Shown here one piece after another: positions 18,118 to 26,178 of a stretch of DNA of 64,000 bases (position 1 is its first letter; every line of letters begins with the position of its first letter). Below the pieces are notes generated by a model. The model was given only the letters and a program-made list of their open reading frames with translations. It was not told the DNA's origin and searched no databases. The position numbers were made by a program, and so were the translations under genes. The DNA is from Sinorhizobium fredii USDA 205 (GTDB lineage: Bacteria > Pseudomonadota > Alphaproteobacteria > Rhizobiales > Rhizobiaceae), in NCBI RefSeq assembly GCF_001461695.1, contig NZ_AUTC01000137.1:1-64000 (forward strand). The letters run 5' to 3'.

Positions 18118-18468
18118 TCAATGCGACAGGATATTGACGATGTTGCCGAATGGATCGCGCAGGTAGAAGCGCCGCACGCCCCATGGTTCGTCGGTGATAT
18201 CGTAGACGATCTCGACTCCCGCGGCTTTTGCGCGCCGATACAATTCGTCCGCATCATCCACCTCGATAGAGAGCACCGGCACCGGCGTTCCCGATCCGCC
18301 TTCGGTGGCGAAGCTGACCTGCGGCATGGCCGAACCGCCCTTCGCCGCGAAGGTGACGATCCAGCCATGGTCCATGACGATCTCGAGGCCGAGCAGGTCG
18401 GCATAGAAACGGCGCGCATCTTCCGGATCGGACACCTGAAGATTAGGCACGATGCGTCGGACTGCCAT
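18118..18468 (-). CDS. VOC (glyoxalase/bleomycin-resistance) family protein
   Basis: 116-aa single VOC domain: paired beta-alpha-beta-beta-beta modules (IVPNLQVSDPEDARRFYADLLGLEI, then VLSIEVDDADELYRRAKAAGVEI and FYLRDPFGNIVNIL). Members bind a metal with residues split over two modules and act as lyases, dioxygenases or binding/resistance proteins. A clear aggagga Shine-Dalgarno precedes ATG 18468. Specific function unknown. Confidence 0.82.
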   Translation of the reverse strand: MAVRRIVPNLQVSDPEDARRFYADLLGLEIVMDHGWIVTFAAKGGSAMPQVSFATEGGSGTPVPVLSIEVDDADELYRRAKAAGVEIVYDITDEPWGVRRFYLRDPFGNIVNILSH

Positions 18469-18597
18469 TTGATCCTCCTGATCTAGCCATGTGTCTCACA
18501 AGAGAAGCCGCGGCTATTCCCGCTGTCTCCATATAGTTCGGATCGCGGTGGAGCAAAACGACCGCGAAGCTGCCACCGCGGGCGCTGAATCGCGCCC

Positions 18598-19074
18598 TCA
18601 ATTGCGTGCGAAGCCGAGCACGAAGAGGCAGAGCGACCCGATCGAGGCGAGCGTGCGGACATGGTTCCACCAGACCCAATCCGTCAGGTAGCGCTGCTGC
18701 CAGAGTTCGACCGCGGTCTGACCGCCGGCCGCAGCAAGCGCGTTGTTCAGCGGCACATTGAAGACGATCGTCACCATCAACGTCCCGACGATGTAGACAA
18801 TACCGCCCGCCGCCAGCAGGTAGCTCCCCTGCCCGCCCCCGACGAACGCGGCGACGATGAGGGCCAGGCCGAGAAGTGCCGTTCCCATGAAGGCGATCAG
18901 GAATAGCGGGTTCTGGATCACCACATTGATCGCATTCATGGCGGCGATCCCCTGTTCGGGCGGCAGCCGCGACAGTGCCTGCATCACGCAGACCGAAAAG
19001 ACGAAGAAGAGGCCGGCCATCAGGCCGGACCCAATAATGGCGGCGAAGGCCAAGGCAGGAACGAAAGCAGTCAT
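18598..19074 (-). CDS. DUF1772-like (anthrone-oxygenase-like) membrane protein
   Basis: 158 aa from ATG 19074 with four hydrophobic helices (ALAFAAIIGSGLMAGLFFVF; LFLIAFMGTALLGLALIVAAF; LLAAGGIVYIVGTLMVTIVF; a C-terminal helix) and the internal motif VFNVPLNNAL typical of DUF1772 proteins. An uncharacterised inner-membrane protein. The 129-bp spacer to the VOC gene shows nothing notable. Confidence 0.75.
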   Translation of the reverse strand: MTAFVPALAFAAIIGSGLMAGLFFVFSVCVMQALSRLPPEQGIAAMNAINVVIQNPLFLIAFMGTALLGLALIVAAFVGGGQGSYLLAAGGIVYIVGTLMVTIVFNVPLNNALAAAGGQTAVELWQQRYLTDWVWWNHVRTLASIGSLCLFVLGFARN

Positions 19075-19287
19075 CACGCGGGACTCCGGACACCGGTTTG
19101 CAGCGAGTTTGCGGGGCACAGGTTGCAAGCTTTCACGCTTGCACGCAGGCGCCACCAAACAGATAGCCGACTGTCGCGACATAGTCATCAAGGGTTGCGT
19201 CATGAGGGGTGAGGTCCCTCAGAAGCAGCAAACCCTCCCGCACTTTCCACCGCGGCTCGATTGACATCGTCGGTGTCCGCACCTAAT

Positions 19288-19546
19288 CATCGCTGATCGG
19301 TTGGTTCCCGGAATGCGAACGCGTTTCGGGAGTAAACGGGAATGTGACGGATGGACCCAAGCTGGGCATCTCAATCACGGCCGACCCCGCGACTGTAGAG
19401 CAGCGTGAATCTGCCGTTCCGGAGCGATCCGGAAGAAGCCACTGGATAACCGCGAGAGGGCGGTTCGCATCTGGGAAGGCGAGGCAAATTTCTGGCGCCT
19501 GATCTGGGCACCTGACGCTGCGAGCCAGGAAACCTGCCAAGCGATG
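19288..19546 (+). ncRNA. Cobalamin (AdoCbl) riboswitch
   Basis: The conserved blocks of the B12 riboswitch occur in order: gggaat, then cgaccccgcgactgtagagc, then gccactg (the B12-box core), gggaaggcgaggc, and at the 3' end gagccaggaaacctgcc. The P1 stem closes between catcgct (19288-19294) and agcgatg (19540-19546). It lies 50 bp before cbtB, so it should switch off cobalt-transporter synthesis when cobalamin is plentiful. A short gggcat/atgccc hairpin follows at about 19548-19560 and may form part of the expression platform. Confidence 0.92.
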
Positions 19547-19595
19547 CGGGCATAATGCCCAAGGGGAATATCCCATTGCCATCACGGAGGTTGTC

Positions 19596-19772
19596 ATGGC
19601 TACGTCTACAGTTTCGAGCATTCCGCTCTCCCTCAGCGACCGTCTGACCGCGGGCATCATCGCCCTCATGATCGGTGGCTTCCTCGTCTTCGGTGCAGGC
19701 CTGGCGAATTCCGCCGTGCTGCACGACACGGCACACGACACGCGTCATTCCTACGGCTTCCCCTGCCACTAA
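19596..19772 (+). CDS. cbtB: CbtB, small subunit of predicted cobalt transporter
   Basis: 58-aa protein with a single transmembrane helix (RLTAGIIALMIGGFLVFGAGL, about 16-36) and a histidine-rich C-terminus (HDTAHDTRHSYGFPCH) that probably binds cobalt. An ATG with cggagg Shine-Dalgarno lies just downstream of the cobalamin riboswitch. CbtB with the five-helix CbtA is a known predicted B12-regulated cobalt uptake system. Confidence 0.9.
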   Translation: MATSTVSSIPLSLSDRLTAGIIALMIGGFLVFGAGLANSAVLHDTAHDTRHSYGFPCH

Positions 19773-19946
19773 GCGAAGCCATGGAACGCGTGCCGCGTTC
19801 CACATCGACGAAACAATCGACCCTCCGGTGCTCGGAGCGCGCGTCGTGCCTCTGGCACGTGCCCGCGACTTCGGGCGCCGGTTTGCGTCCATGGAACCGG
19901 GACGGCAGTGCCGCAAGGCGGCCGCGCCCGCTGAGGAAAATCGACA

Positions 19947-20720
19947 ATGATCGTCAAGACACTTCTGGCCGCGGTCGTGGCCGGGCTGATTGCCGGCGTC
20001 TTCATGACCGGCGCCCAGGAATTGCGCGTCACGCCGCTCATCCTGCATGCGGAAGAATTCGAGGGCGAAGCACCGGCTGCAGGCGAACAGCCGGCGGCCG
20101 CGGATCATCAGCAGCATTCGTCGCTGAACGGCGCCCCCACCCTGGGCGAGATGCTCGCCGCGCTTTCGCCGGTCACCCCCGCCTACGCCCATGAGGGCGA
20201 AGAGCACGAGGAAGGCGGCATCATGTTCGGCATGAGCCGCTTCTCCGGCACTCTCGCCGCCAATCTGGTTACCGGCGCCGGCTTTTCGCTGCTGCTTGCC
20301 GGCATCAGCCTGGTGATCGGTTATCCGATCACGCTTGCCAATGGCGCGCTCTGGGGCGCCTTCGGCTGGCTCGCGGTGCACCTGCTTCCGGCCGTCGGCC
20401 TGCCGCCGGAACTGCCGGGCTTTCCGGCCGCCGAGCTCGGCGACCGCCAGCTCTGGTGGGGGGCGACCGTGCTGCTCTCGGCCGCCGGTCTGTACCTGTT
20501 GGCGCTCCGTGGCGAAATCGTCGCCAAGCTGGCGGGTCTCGTCCTTGTCGCCGCTCCGCACTTCTACGGCGCGCCGCAGCCGCTCGACATTTCCAGCAAC
20601 GTGCCGGCCGTGCTCGGCGCCGAATTCGCCGTCGCCGCGCTCGCGACGACGCTCGCTTTCTGGATCGTGCTCGGCATCGTCTCCGGTTTCATCAATGACC
20701 GGTTTCTGAAAGCAAACTAA
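19947..20720 (+). CDS. cbtA: CbtA, membrane subunit of predicted cobalt transporter
   Basis: 257 aa with about five hydrophobic helices, and a His/Glu-rich loop between helices 1 and 2 (HQQHSS, then YAHEGEEHEEGG) as expected for metal capture. A gagga Shine-Dalgarno precedes ATG 19947. The 174-bp gap after cbtB holds a ggaacgcg-tgc-cgcgttcc hairpin (19783-19801) that may reduce read-through or protect the cbtB message. It is under the same riboswitch as cbtB. Confidence 0.9.
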   Translation: MIVKTLLAAVVAGLIAGVFMTGAQELRVTPLILHAEEFEGEAPAAGEQPAAADHQQHSSLNGAPTLGEMLAALSPVTPAYAHEGEEHEEGGIMFGMSRFSGTLAANLVTGAGFSLLLAGISLVIGYPITLANGALWGAFGWLAVHLLPAVGLPPELPGFPAAELGDRQLWWGATVLLSAAGLYLLALRGEIVAKLAGLVLVAAPHFYGAPQPLDISSNVPAVLGAEFAVAALATTLAFWIVLGIVSGFINDRFLKAN

Positions 20721-20767
20721 TGCATGTCGCCCAAAAGTGCGCAGCGGTTTTGGGATAACGACATGCA
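20721..20767. repeat. Palindromic intergenic element after cbtA
   Basis: Outer arms tgcatgtcg (20721-20729) and cgacatgca (20759-20767) plus inner arms cccaaaa (20730-20736) and ttttggg (20748-20754) form a long imperfect hairpin that starts on the base after the cbtA stop. It belongs to a type of spacer element common in Sinorhizobium (recalled). Confidence 0.65.
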
Positions 20768-20780
20768 TAAAAACAAAAAC

Positions 20781-20824
20781 CTAAAGCGCGCCGCGTGAAT
20801 ACGTATTCACGCGGCGCGCTTTAG
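20781..20824. terminator. Perfect 44-bp palindrome, likely bidirectional terminator
   Basis: Arms 20781-20802 and 20803-20824 are exact inverse complements of 22 bp each with no spacer (starting ctaaagcgcg, ending cgcgctttag). It lies between the convergent cbtA and FhuF-like genes, so termination of both transcripts is likely. It could also extrude as a cruciform. Confidence 0.7.
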
Positions 20825-20857
20825 CATTGTTCACGGGTTCCTCCTCACCTTGGTCCC

Positions 20858-21697
20858 TCAAAGTGAGGAGTGGCGGCGATCGAGCAGATGCGCTCTCAGC
20901 CTCTCCCGCCGGACCTCCGGATCCAACAGCACGCAGGTGTCGCAAAAATCGCCGCCGTCGGTACGGTAATAGAGGCAGCAGCCACCGCGCATCCGGTAGG
21001 TTCGGGAATGCGGAGCTTCCGCTATGATCTTCTCAAAGTGAAGCTCGGGCGACGCGAGCGGCGAGTGAGCGCGTTTGACAATCGCCAGCGCCTGCTCGGT
21101 TGCTGTGTCCTCCTCTCCGCGCCGGCGACCGATTTCCAGGAAAGCCCCGGCGAGGCTGTCAGCGGCTAGCCGCCATTGTGCACGGGCCGACAGACCGCAA
21201 CGCTTTTTCACGAGAGCGATTACCGGCTTCAGGTGCACAACGAAGGCATCGTGGAAGCTCCGGGCCGCCTCCCCCGGCCCCCGCTTATTTTCGCCCGGCG
21301 GAAGCTCGACGAGGAAATGAAAGCGGCCGGCCGCGAGTCGCCCGTCGAACGGACGCAAATAGGTTTCGAAACGCAGTCCCGAGACGCTCGGGACAAGGCC
21401 GCTGGCGAGATAGATTGCTCCTGCCGCAAGGCTGAACTGGTGGCTGTAGAAGGCGATCAGATGCGCCGCCCTAATCTTGTCGTCCATGCCGGCCGCAAAG
21501 CGGTCCTGATAGGCAAGGCAGGTCTCGAGGTTGGCGGAGCCCAACCAGAAATCGTTTGGCGATTCCAAGTCTGCGCAGGGGGGCGCAACCGAACAGGCGA
21601 CTTCCGGCATGGCGGCCGCAAGCCATTCGACCGCAGCCACTGCCTCTCTGTCCGCGGCGTTCCCCTGATGCTGCCCCCGCCCCATTCTCTCATCCAT
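20858..21697 (-). CDS. FhuF-like siderophore ferric-iron reductase (2Fe-2S)
   Basis: Second FhuF-type protein in the window, 279 aa. The C-terminus has the canonical cysteine motif CC-x10-C-x2-C (C240 C241, C252, C255; RGGCCLYYRTDGGDFCDTC). The rest is unlike the first FhuF, fitting the separate 'siderophore ferric iron reductase' subfamily. ATG 21697 lies 17 bp after the end of repeat copy 2; ATG 21685 (residue 5) is an alternative start. No transporter genes adjoin it and no IRO box was seen upstream. Confidence 0.78.
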   Translation of the reverse strand: MDERMGRGQHQGNAADREAVAAVEWLAAAMPEVACSVAPPCADLESPNDFWLGSANLETCLAYQDRFAAGMDDKIRAAHLIAFYSHQFSLAAGAIYLASGLVPSVSGLRFETYLRPFDGRLAAGRFHFLVELPPGENKRGPGEAARSFHDAFVVHLKPVIALVKKRCGLSARAQWRLAADSLAGAFLEIGRRRGEEDTATEQALAIVKRAHSPLASPELHFEKIIAEAPHSRTYRMRGGCCLYYRTDGGDFCDTCVLLDPEVRRERLRAHLLDRRHSSL

Positions 21698-21713
21698 CAG
21701 ACCACGCCCGGCA

Positions 21714-21822
21714 CTACAGCGCCGTGCGTCTTTTCAGACGCACTAAGGTCGCTGTAGCACTTTGAATCACTGCATGTTTTGATCCGTAAATCGCTTACGA
21801 TTTAAGGAAACAGGCAGTAGCC
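21714..21822 (-). repeat. RIME-like intergenic repeat, copy 2
   Basis: Read on the minus strand it has all blocks of the family: ctgcctgtttcctt, an aaatcg/cgattt hairpin, catgcagtgattcaaag, tgctacagcgacc, the gtgcgtctg-aaaa-cagacgcac hairpin and terminal gcgctgtag. Its upstream end lies inside the 3' end of the glucoamylase-like gene and its downstream end is 17 bp before the FhuF-like start. Confidence 0.8.
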
Positions 21823-23107
21823 ATCCACCTTCGAAGCCTGCCCTTTTCAGCCCGCGGCTGAATGCCGGGATGCTGCGTGTGATTTCCCAAACAAGGCCGC
21901 TTCTCCAGTTCTCGATCATCATGACTGCCAGCCCCTGGTCAAGCCCGACAATCCGGTCATCGACCCAGCCCTCGCGCCCGCCTCCCGGCAGGCTCGGATT
22001 GAACCCGCCCGGCAAGCGGCCGTCGCGAAGCAGGGCCGGATAATGCGCCAGCAGATGCGAAAGACTGTCCAGGCAATCATCCGGCGCGAAAGGCAGACCC
22101 GCAAGCGGCGCCCACGGAACCAGGGTCCCGTCATCGGCGCCGAAGGGAGCGCCGCGCGCCGCATAGCCCAAAAGCTGCTGCCGCCGGCCGTCACGCAGCT
22201 TCAGCCAGCCCTTTGGCGCATGGCAGGCGCTGAAGCCCCAGAGATCGCGGCAATAGCCGAAAAAACGGTGAGGATTTTCTTCCGCATGAGCGCGCTGCAA
22301 AGCGATCGCCCGGCGGGTATTCGCAAAATAGTCGCTTCTTGCCGAACGCATTCCCATGTCGCCTATGCCACGGAAGTCGATCCATGCATGGGGAAAGAGG
22401 TGAATGAACAGCTCGCCGGCATGGAGATGTGGCGCCCCGTCGATCGTCAGCCATTCGTGCGCCGCCGAATAGGCGCCATAGGTTTCCGGCGCGACGGGGC
22501 GGTTCGACGAACCGAGCGCCAGCACGTAAAGAAGCAACGCCTCGCTGTAACCACGCCAACGGTGTTTCAGGAAACGTCCTGGAGGCCTCCAGCCCATCGC
22601 TACCGTGTCTCCGCGGTTGAGGGCCCAGGCCCAATCCGCCCGCTCATAGAGACGCGCAGCAAGGCTCCGGATCTCCGCCTCGTTCGGATCGCGCCCGCAG
22701 AAATAGGCCGCGGCCGTAAGGGCGCCAGCCAGCAGCAGCGCCGTGTCGATGGTAGAGAGTTCGCTGTTCCAGGTGCGCTCGCCCGTCCGCATGTCCAGAA
22801 AATGATAGTAGAAGCCGCGATGTCCCGTTGCCTGCCTGTCGCTCGCCTGCCGGCTATCGGCGAGAAAACGCAAGGCGGTGAGCACGCGGCGGGCCGCGTC
22901 GGGCCGCCTTATCCAGCCGCGTTCGACGGCAACCGGATAGCAAGACAGCCCGAAGCCGGTGGCCGCTATGCTCGACGGCGACCCCGCCCGCGAGGTGTCG
23001 GCGACAAGTCCCGTCCGCGCATCGGAATAGTCGAGGAAATAATCGAAGGCGGCTCGCTGCAGCCGCTCGATCAGAACGATGTCCGTGTTCGACCGATAGT
23101 GAAGCAT
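21767..23107 (-). CDS. Glucoamylase/beta-1,2-glucanase-like family protein
   Basis: 446 aa with no obvious signal peptide, made of alpha-helical repeats typical of an (alpha/alpha)6 barrel. Recognisable blocks are AAFDYFLDYSDARTGLVADTS, GFYYHFLDMRTGERTWNSELSTIDTALLLAG, MGWRPP, LFIHLFPHAWIDFR and FNPSL...WVDDRIVGLDQGLAVMMIENWRSG. They match the 'putative glucoamylase' family that includes endo-beta-1,2-glucanases. In a rhizobium, cyclic or linear beta-1,2-glucan is an attractive substrate, but this is inference. The last 15 or so codons (through RKRFTDQNMQ) are encoded by a repeat element, so the original C-terminus may have been replaced. Confidence 0.75.
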   Translation of the reverse strand: MLHYRSNTDIVLIERLQRAAFDYFLDYSDARTGLVADTSRAGSPSSIAATGFGLSCYPVAVERGWIRRPDAARRVLTALRFLADSRQASDRQATGHRGFYYHFLDMRTGERTWNSELSTIDTALLLAGALTAAAYFCGRDPNEAEIRSLAARLYERADWAWALNRGDTVAMGWRPPGRFLKHRWRGYSEALLLYVLALGSSNRPVAPETYGAYSAAHEWLTIDGAPHLHAGELFIHLFPHAWIDFRGIGDMGMRSARSDYFANTRRAIALQRAHAEENPHRFFGYCRDLWGFSACHAPKGWLKLRDGRRQQLLGYAARGAPFGADDGTLVPWAPLAGLPFAPDDCLDSLSHLLAHYPALLRDGRLPGGFNPSLPGGGREGWVDDRIVGLDQGLAVMMIENWRSGLVWEITRSIPAFSRGLKRAGFEGGWLLPVSLNRKRFTDQNMQ

Positions 23108-23366
23108 GACGAGGTTCTGTTTGACGACCTTGGCCAGATTGGGTCCAGCAACCCGGTCGCAGCGCTGCGAAGATCTTGAATTGAGCCACTCTTATCTCAC
23201 GGAGCGCCTATTGTGTGCGTTTGCTCCTGTCCCAGGCGTCACGATCAAATAATATTGCAATCGCGCCTGGCCGCGGCAGTCGCCGATTTGCAATCCTGTG
23301 ATACATTCTGTCGTGAAGCCCACGTTTTTGGGACGGGGCAGTAGATCATGACGATTGGCGGATGCG

Positions 23367-24161
23367 ATGTTGAGCATGCTGGCGTTGATCATGGCACTCA
23401 GTGGCAGCCCGATACAGACGGCCGCCACGCCCCCGAATGTCGATGTGGAGCTGGTTCTTGCTGTCGACATGTCCGGCTCGATGGACATGGAGGAAGCGCG
23501 GGTGCAGCGGTCCGGCTATGTCCAGGCGCTCAGGCACCCGGAGTTCATCAACGCCGTCAAGGGTGGATATCTCGGCCGCATTGCCATCGGCTATTTCGAA
23601 TGGGCCGGCATGGTCAACGAGGCTTCGGTCGTCACCTGGCAGGTTGTCGAAGGTGCCGAGGATGCCGAAGCCTTCGCGGCCAGGATCGAAGCGCGGCCGA
23701 TCGGAACGCGGCGCGGCACATCGATTTCAAATGCGATCATTTTTGGCACGAGCCTGATCGACACCAATGCCTTTTCGGGCGCACGTCGCGTCATCGACAT
23801 TTCCGGCGACGGCCCCAACAATACCGGGCCTCCCGTCGCCCCGGCCCGCAACGAGGCGGTATCACGCGGCATCATCATCAATGGGCTTGCGATCCTGATC
23901 CGTCCCTCCGTGTCGACCGGCCCGCTGGACCGGTACTATGCGGAGTGCGTGATCGGCGGGCCTGGTTCCTTCGTTCTTCCGGTGCACGAGGCGGAGGATT
24001 TCGCAATTGCGATCCGGCAGAAGCTGATTCTCGAGGTGAGCGGGGTGACACTTCCGCCCACGCTCAGCCTCGCCGCTGGCGAAACGGCGGCAGATTGCAT
24101 GATCGGCGAAAAGCTTCGGCCGGGCTTCCTGGACAGGGTCTATCCGGAACTCGACCGTTAG
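23367..24161 (+). CDS. DUF1194 (VWA-like) secreted or periplasmic protein
   Basis: 264 aa from ATG 23367 (TTG 23355 also possible). A short hydrophobic signal-like N-terminus (MLSMLALIMALSGSPIQTA) precedes a von Willebrand A-like domain with a MIDAS-type motif (LAVDMSGSMD), TRRGTSISNAI and a later strand (RRVIDISGDG). DUF1194 proteins are common in rhizobia and uncharacterised; metal-dependent protein binding is expected from the fold. The 250-bp divergent spacer to the glucanase-like gene shows no clear signals. Confidence 0.8.
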   Translation: MLSMLALIMALSGSPIQTAATPPNVDVELVLAVDMSGSMDMEEARVQRSGYVQALRHPEFINAVKGGYLGRIAIGYFEWAGMVNEASVVTWQVVEGAEDAEAFAARIEARPIGTRRGTSISNAIIFGTSLIDTNAFSGARRVIDISGDGPNNTGPPVAPARNEAVSRGIIINGLAILIRPSVSTGPLDRYYAECVIGGPGSFVLPVHEAEDFAIAIRQKLILEVSGVTLPPTLSLAAGETAADCMIGEKLRPGFLDRVYPELDR

Positions 24162-24192
24162 TCTAGGCGGCCAGGCGGCCGAGTCCCCACGC

Positions 24193-24294
24193 CACTGCGC
24201 GTTTCCTCAAATCAGGACCGATTTTAGGAAACGGGCAGCGATTCAATATGCTTCCGCGTCCTTTGTGCGTCTGAAGGACGTGCGGTGCCGTGGG
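24193..24294 (+). repeat. RIME-like intergenic repeat, copy 5 (degenerate)
   Basis: Matches the family from actgcgcgtttcctc through aggaccgattttaggaaa, gcagcgattcaa and the cctttgtgcgtctgaaggacg hairpin to the terminal ggtgccgtggg. It has more substitutions than the other copies and is the only one not directly upstream of a start codon (it lies between two convergent genes). Confidence 0.6.
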
Positions 24295-24311
24295 CGTCGT
24301 CCGCGTCAGGT

Positions 24312-24533
24312 TCACTGCAGCAGACGAAACCCGCCCGCCAGATCGGCTCCTGCGGCCGCGAATTCACGCCGATCGCGCAGTTCCGTGGCGACAGCCTGAA
24401 GCGCCATGTCGATGCAATATTCCAGGGCTTGCGCGTCCAACGCGCGGGCACTGTCGCGAATATGGGCCAGCATTCTGGCAATGCTCGCAAATTCCGCTTC
24501 GTGATCGGTCGCTGCCGAGACAGAATAAGTCAT
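24312..24533 (-). CDS. Small hypothetical protein
   Basis: 73 aa from ATG 24533, preceded by a ggggg stretch; ATG 24545 is four codons upstream. Predicted all-helical (EFASIARMLAHIRDSARALDAQALEYCIDMALQAVATELRDR) with no membrane segment. No family recognised. It lies 195 bp downstream of the YcaO gene on the same strand, so it may or may not share its transcript. Confidence 0.5.
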   Translation of the reverse strand: MTYSVSAATDHEAEFASIARMLAHIRDSARALDAQALEYCIDMALQAVATELRDRREFAAAGADLAGGFRLLQ

Positions 24534-24728
24534 TCGAACCCCCATTGCGTATACTACCCTCGCAACGGACTATAGATGAATTTCCCGTTCGCGCGCGTTG
24601 CACGAGCGTTGCACAGCTATCAGTGGTGTTGCGCGATGAATTCACCAGTCCGGGCTCAGGAAAACTACGCCCCTTCGCCCCCTGGCGCAGTTCCCGTTGG
24701 CACAGGGCACTTCGAGCGCGCCGCTGTC

Positions 24729-25943
24729 TTACGACGAAATTGCCCTCGATAGTGCGCGGGGTCCGAAGCGACGCGCTCGCTCGCCGTCGGGGTTCTCGAG
24801 GTCCGCCACCAGCACCTTGACGACGGCGAAGGGCAGATCGCCGCGAGACAGGGGAACGGCGATGACAGACCGCACGCCTGCCTTCTTCACGCAGGAGATG
24901 GCGTGGCTCAGCAATGCCTCGATGGGCACGCCGGTGCGGGCGACCGGCGTCGTGAAGGGTCGCGGCGTTGCGAGAAAGGCGCGCCGCGTCGATTCCGGCA
25001 ATGCCCGCCTGAAGGTCTCGGCGTAGACGTCGTCGCGGGCGCCGCCGATATAGGTGAGCCGTGACTGCGCCGCCTCCGTCACCGCCCTGATCGCCGCCCG
25101 GACGGCGCAAGGGTGCGCCCCGCACCCGCTCGTCACCTCGACAAAGCGGAGATTGCCTGCAGTCGCCGTGCCGCGCGGGCCGAGAAATGCAAGGAAGCAC
25201 GGAATGCCGGTGTCGCTGGTGATGTCGAAAAGCCGCAAGTCGAGTTCGGCCGCCCTGATGCGGCCGACGAGCCCGTCGAGGGCCGGATCATCAAGAGCCT
25301 CAGGGGCAACGCACGCCCGGTGCCGGGCTTCCTGACCGGAGACCCGCCAGAGAGCGTGCGCATCGCGTTCGACCCGCTCCAGCAGGCCGTGCAGGATCGC
25401 CTCCTCCATGACATTGCCCGACGCGAGCCCATCCGACGACATCCAGAAACGCGACGGTCTCGTGCGGTCGAGAAGCACCGCTTCAAGCGGCACGAAAACG
25501 TCGCCGCCGGAGACCAGATCGGCGCCGCGGACCCATTCAACTTCCTCATCCGGCCGGATATCCTCCCGGCCGGCGGCGATCAGCCCGTTCAGCGGATCGA
25601 AGGCCCGACCGACGGCACGCAGCTTTTCTGCCGTGTGAACGAAACTCTCGACGGCGGGCTCGCCGGCGACGGCGCGCTCCAGCGCCTCCATCACCGCCGA
25701 TGTCCGGGCATCGGCGTCCGTCAGCCCCTTTCCCTGGGCAACCACGATCGACCGCGAATTCGGCGTGTAGGCGCACCAGACCGGAATCCCGACCTTGTCG
25801 AGCCCTGTATGCCTGGCAACGCGCGTCACGCCGAAAGCGGCAAGCAAGGGACGAACTCGGTCGAACGTTTCCCCCGGGCTGCACACCCGGTCGGAATAAG
25901 CGTTGACCAAGCTCGGCCGCTCACCGATGTCGTGGCGGATCAA
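24729..25943 (-). CDS. Stand-alone YcaO-domain protein (TfuA-associated type)
   Basis: 404-aa YcaO. This family uses ATP to activate a peptide-backbone amide, giving azolines, macroamidines or thioamides. Visible features: GVTRVARHTGLDKVGIPVW and PNSRSIVVAQGKGL near the N-terminus, the ATP-site block S82-E86-E89 (TSAVMEALERA), a second acidic block (MEEAILHGLLERVERDAHALW, about 179-198) and TEAAQSR (ExxxR type). It lacks the PxPxP C-terminus of azoline-forming YcaOs. The usual partner tfuA is absent. The start is TTG 25943, inside the stop of the 71-aa gene (TTGA overlap), so the two are translationally coupled. Confidence 0.85.
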   Translation of the reverse strand: MIRHDIGERPSLVNAYSDRVCSPGETFDRVRPLLAAFGVTRVARHTGLDKVGIPVWCAYTPNSRSIVVAQGKGLTDADARTSAVMEALERAVAGEPAVESFVHTAEKLRAVGRAFDPLNGLIAAGREDIRPDEEVEWVRGADLVSGGDVFVPLEAVLLDRTRPSRFWMSSDGLASGNVMEEAILHGLLERVERDAHALWRVSGQEARHRACVAPEALDDPALDGLVGRIRAAELDLRLFDITSDTGIPCFLAFLGPRGTATAGNLRFVEVTSGCGAHPCAVRAAIRAVTEAAQSRLTYIGGARDDVYAETFRRALPESTRRAFLATPRPFTTPVARTGVPIEALLSHAISCVKKAGVRSVIAVPLSRGDLPFAVVKVLVADLENPDGERARRFGPRALSRAISS

Positions 25944-26155
25944 CTGTCCACGTGACCTGCAAAAACGTCATCGACCGACGTCACTGCTATGGCGAGATCG
26001 ACGTTGTTGACGAAGGTGCTACCCAACTGTCGAAAACCATTGACGATCGCCAGATCGCCCGTCACCGAATCGAGCTGCCTGACGGTTCCATTTCCAAGAT
26101 CTACCATCCAGAGACCCGGTTCTCCCGGGATCCCGATCACAACGACTTTGGCCAT
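25940..26155 (-). CDS. 71-aa protein coupled to YcaO (candidate substrate or partner)
   Basis: Starts at ATG 26155 behind an aagagggga Shine-Dalgarno. No cysteine; sequence runs MAKVVVIGIPGEPGLW, then VDLGNGTVRQLDSVTGDLAI and VDLAIAVTSVDDVFAG, ending GHVDS, with two DLAI blocks. The pattern suggests short beta-strands, not a classic leader plus Cys/Ser/Thr-rich core. Its gene lies between a BTAD regulator (24 bp upstream) and YcaO (4-bp overlap). The position is that of a RiPP precursor, but composition argues for caution; it may instead be a binding partner. Confidence 0.7.
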   Translation of the reverse strand: MAKVVVIGIPGEPGLWMVDLGNGTVRQLDSVTGDLAIVNGFRQLGSTFVNNVDLAIAVTSVDDVFAGHVDS

Positions 26156-26178
26156 AGTGTTTCCCCTCTTGCCCACGA

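Noticed and set aside
24364-25200. Minus-strand 278-codon ORF as a possible tfuA partner of ycaO
   Set aside because: It overlaps ycaO in another frame and has no TfuA-like sequence.
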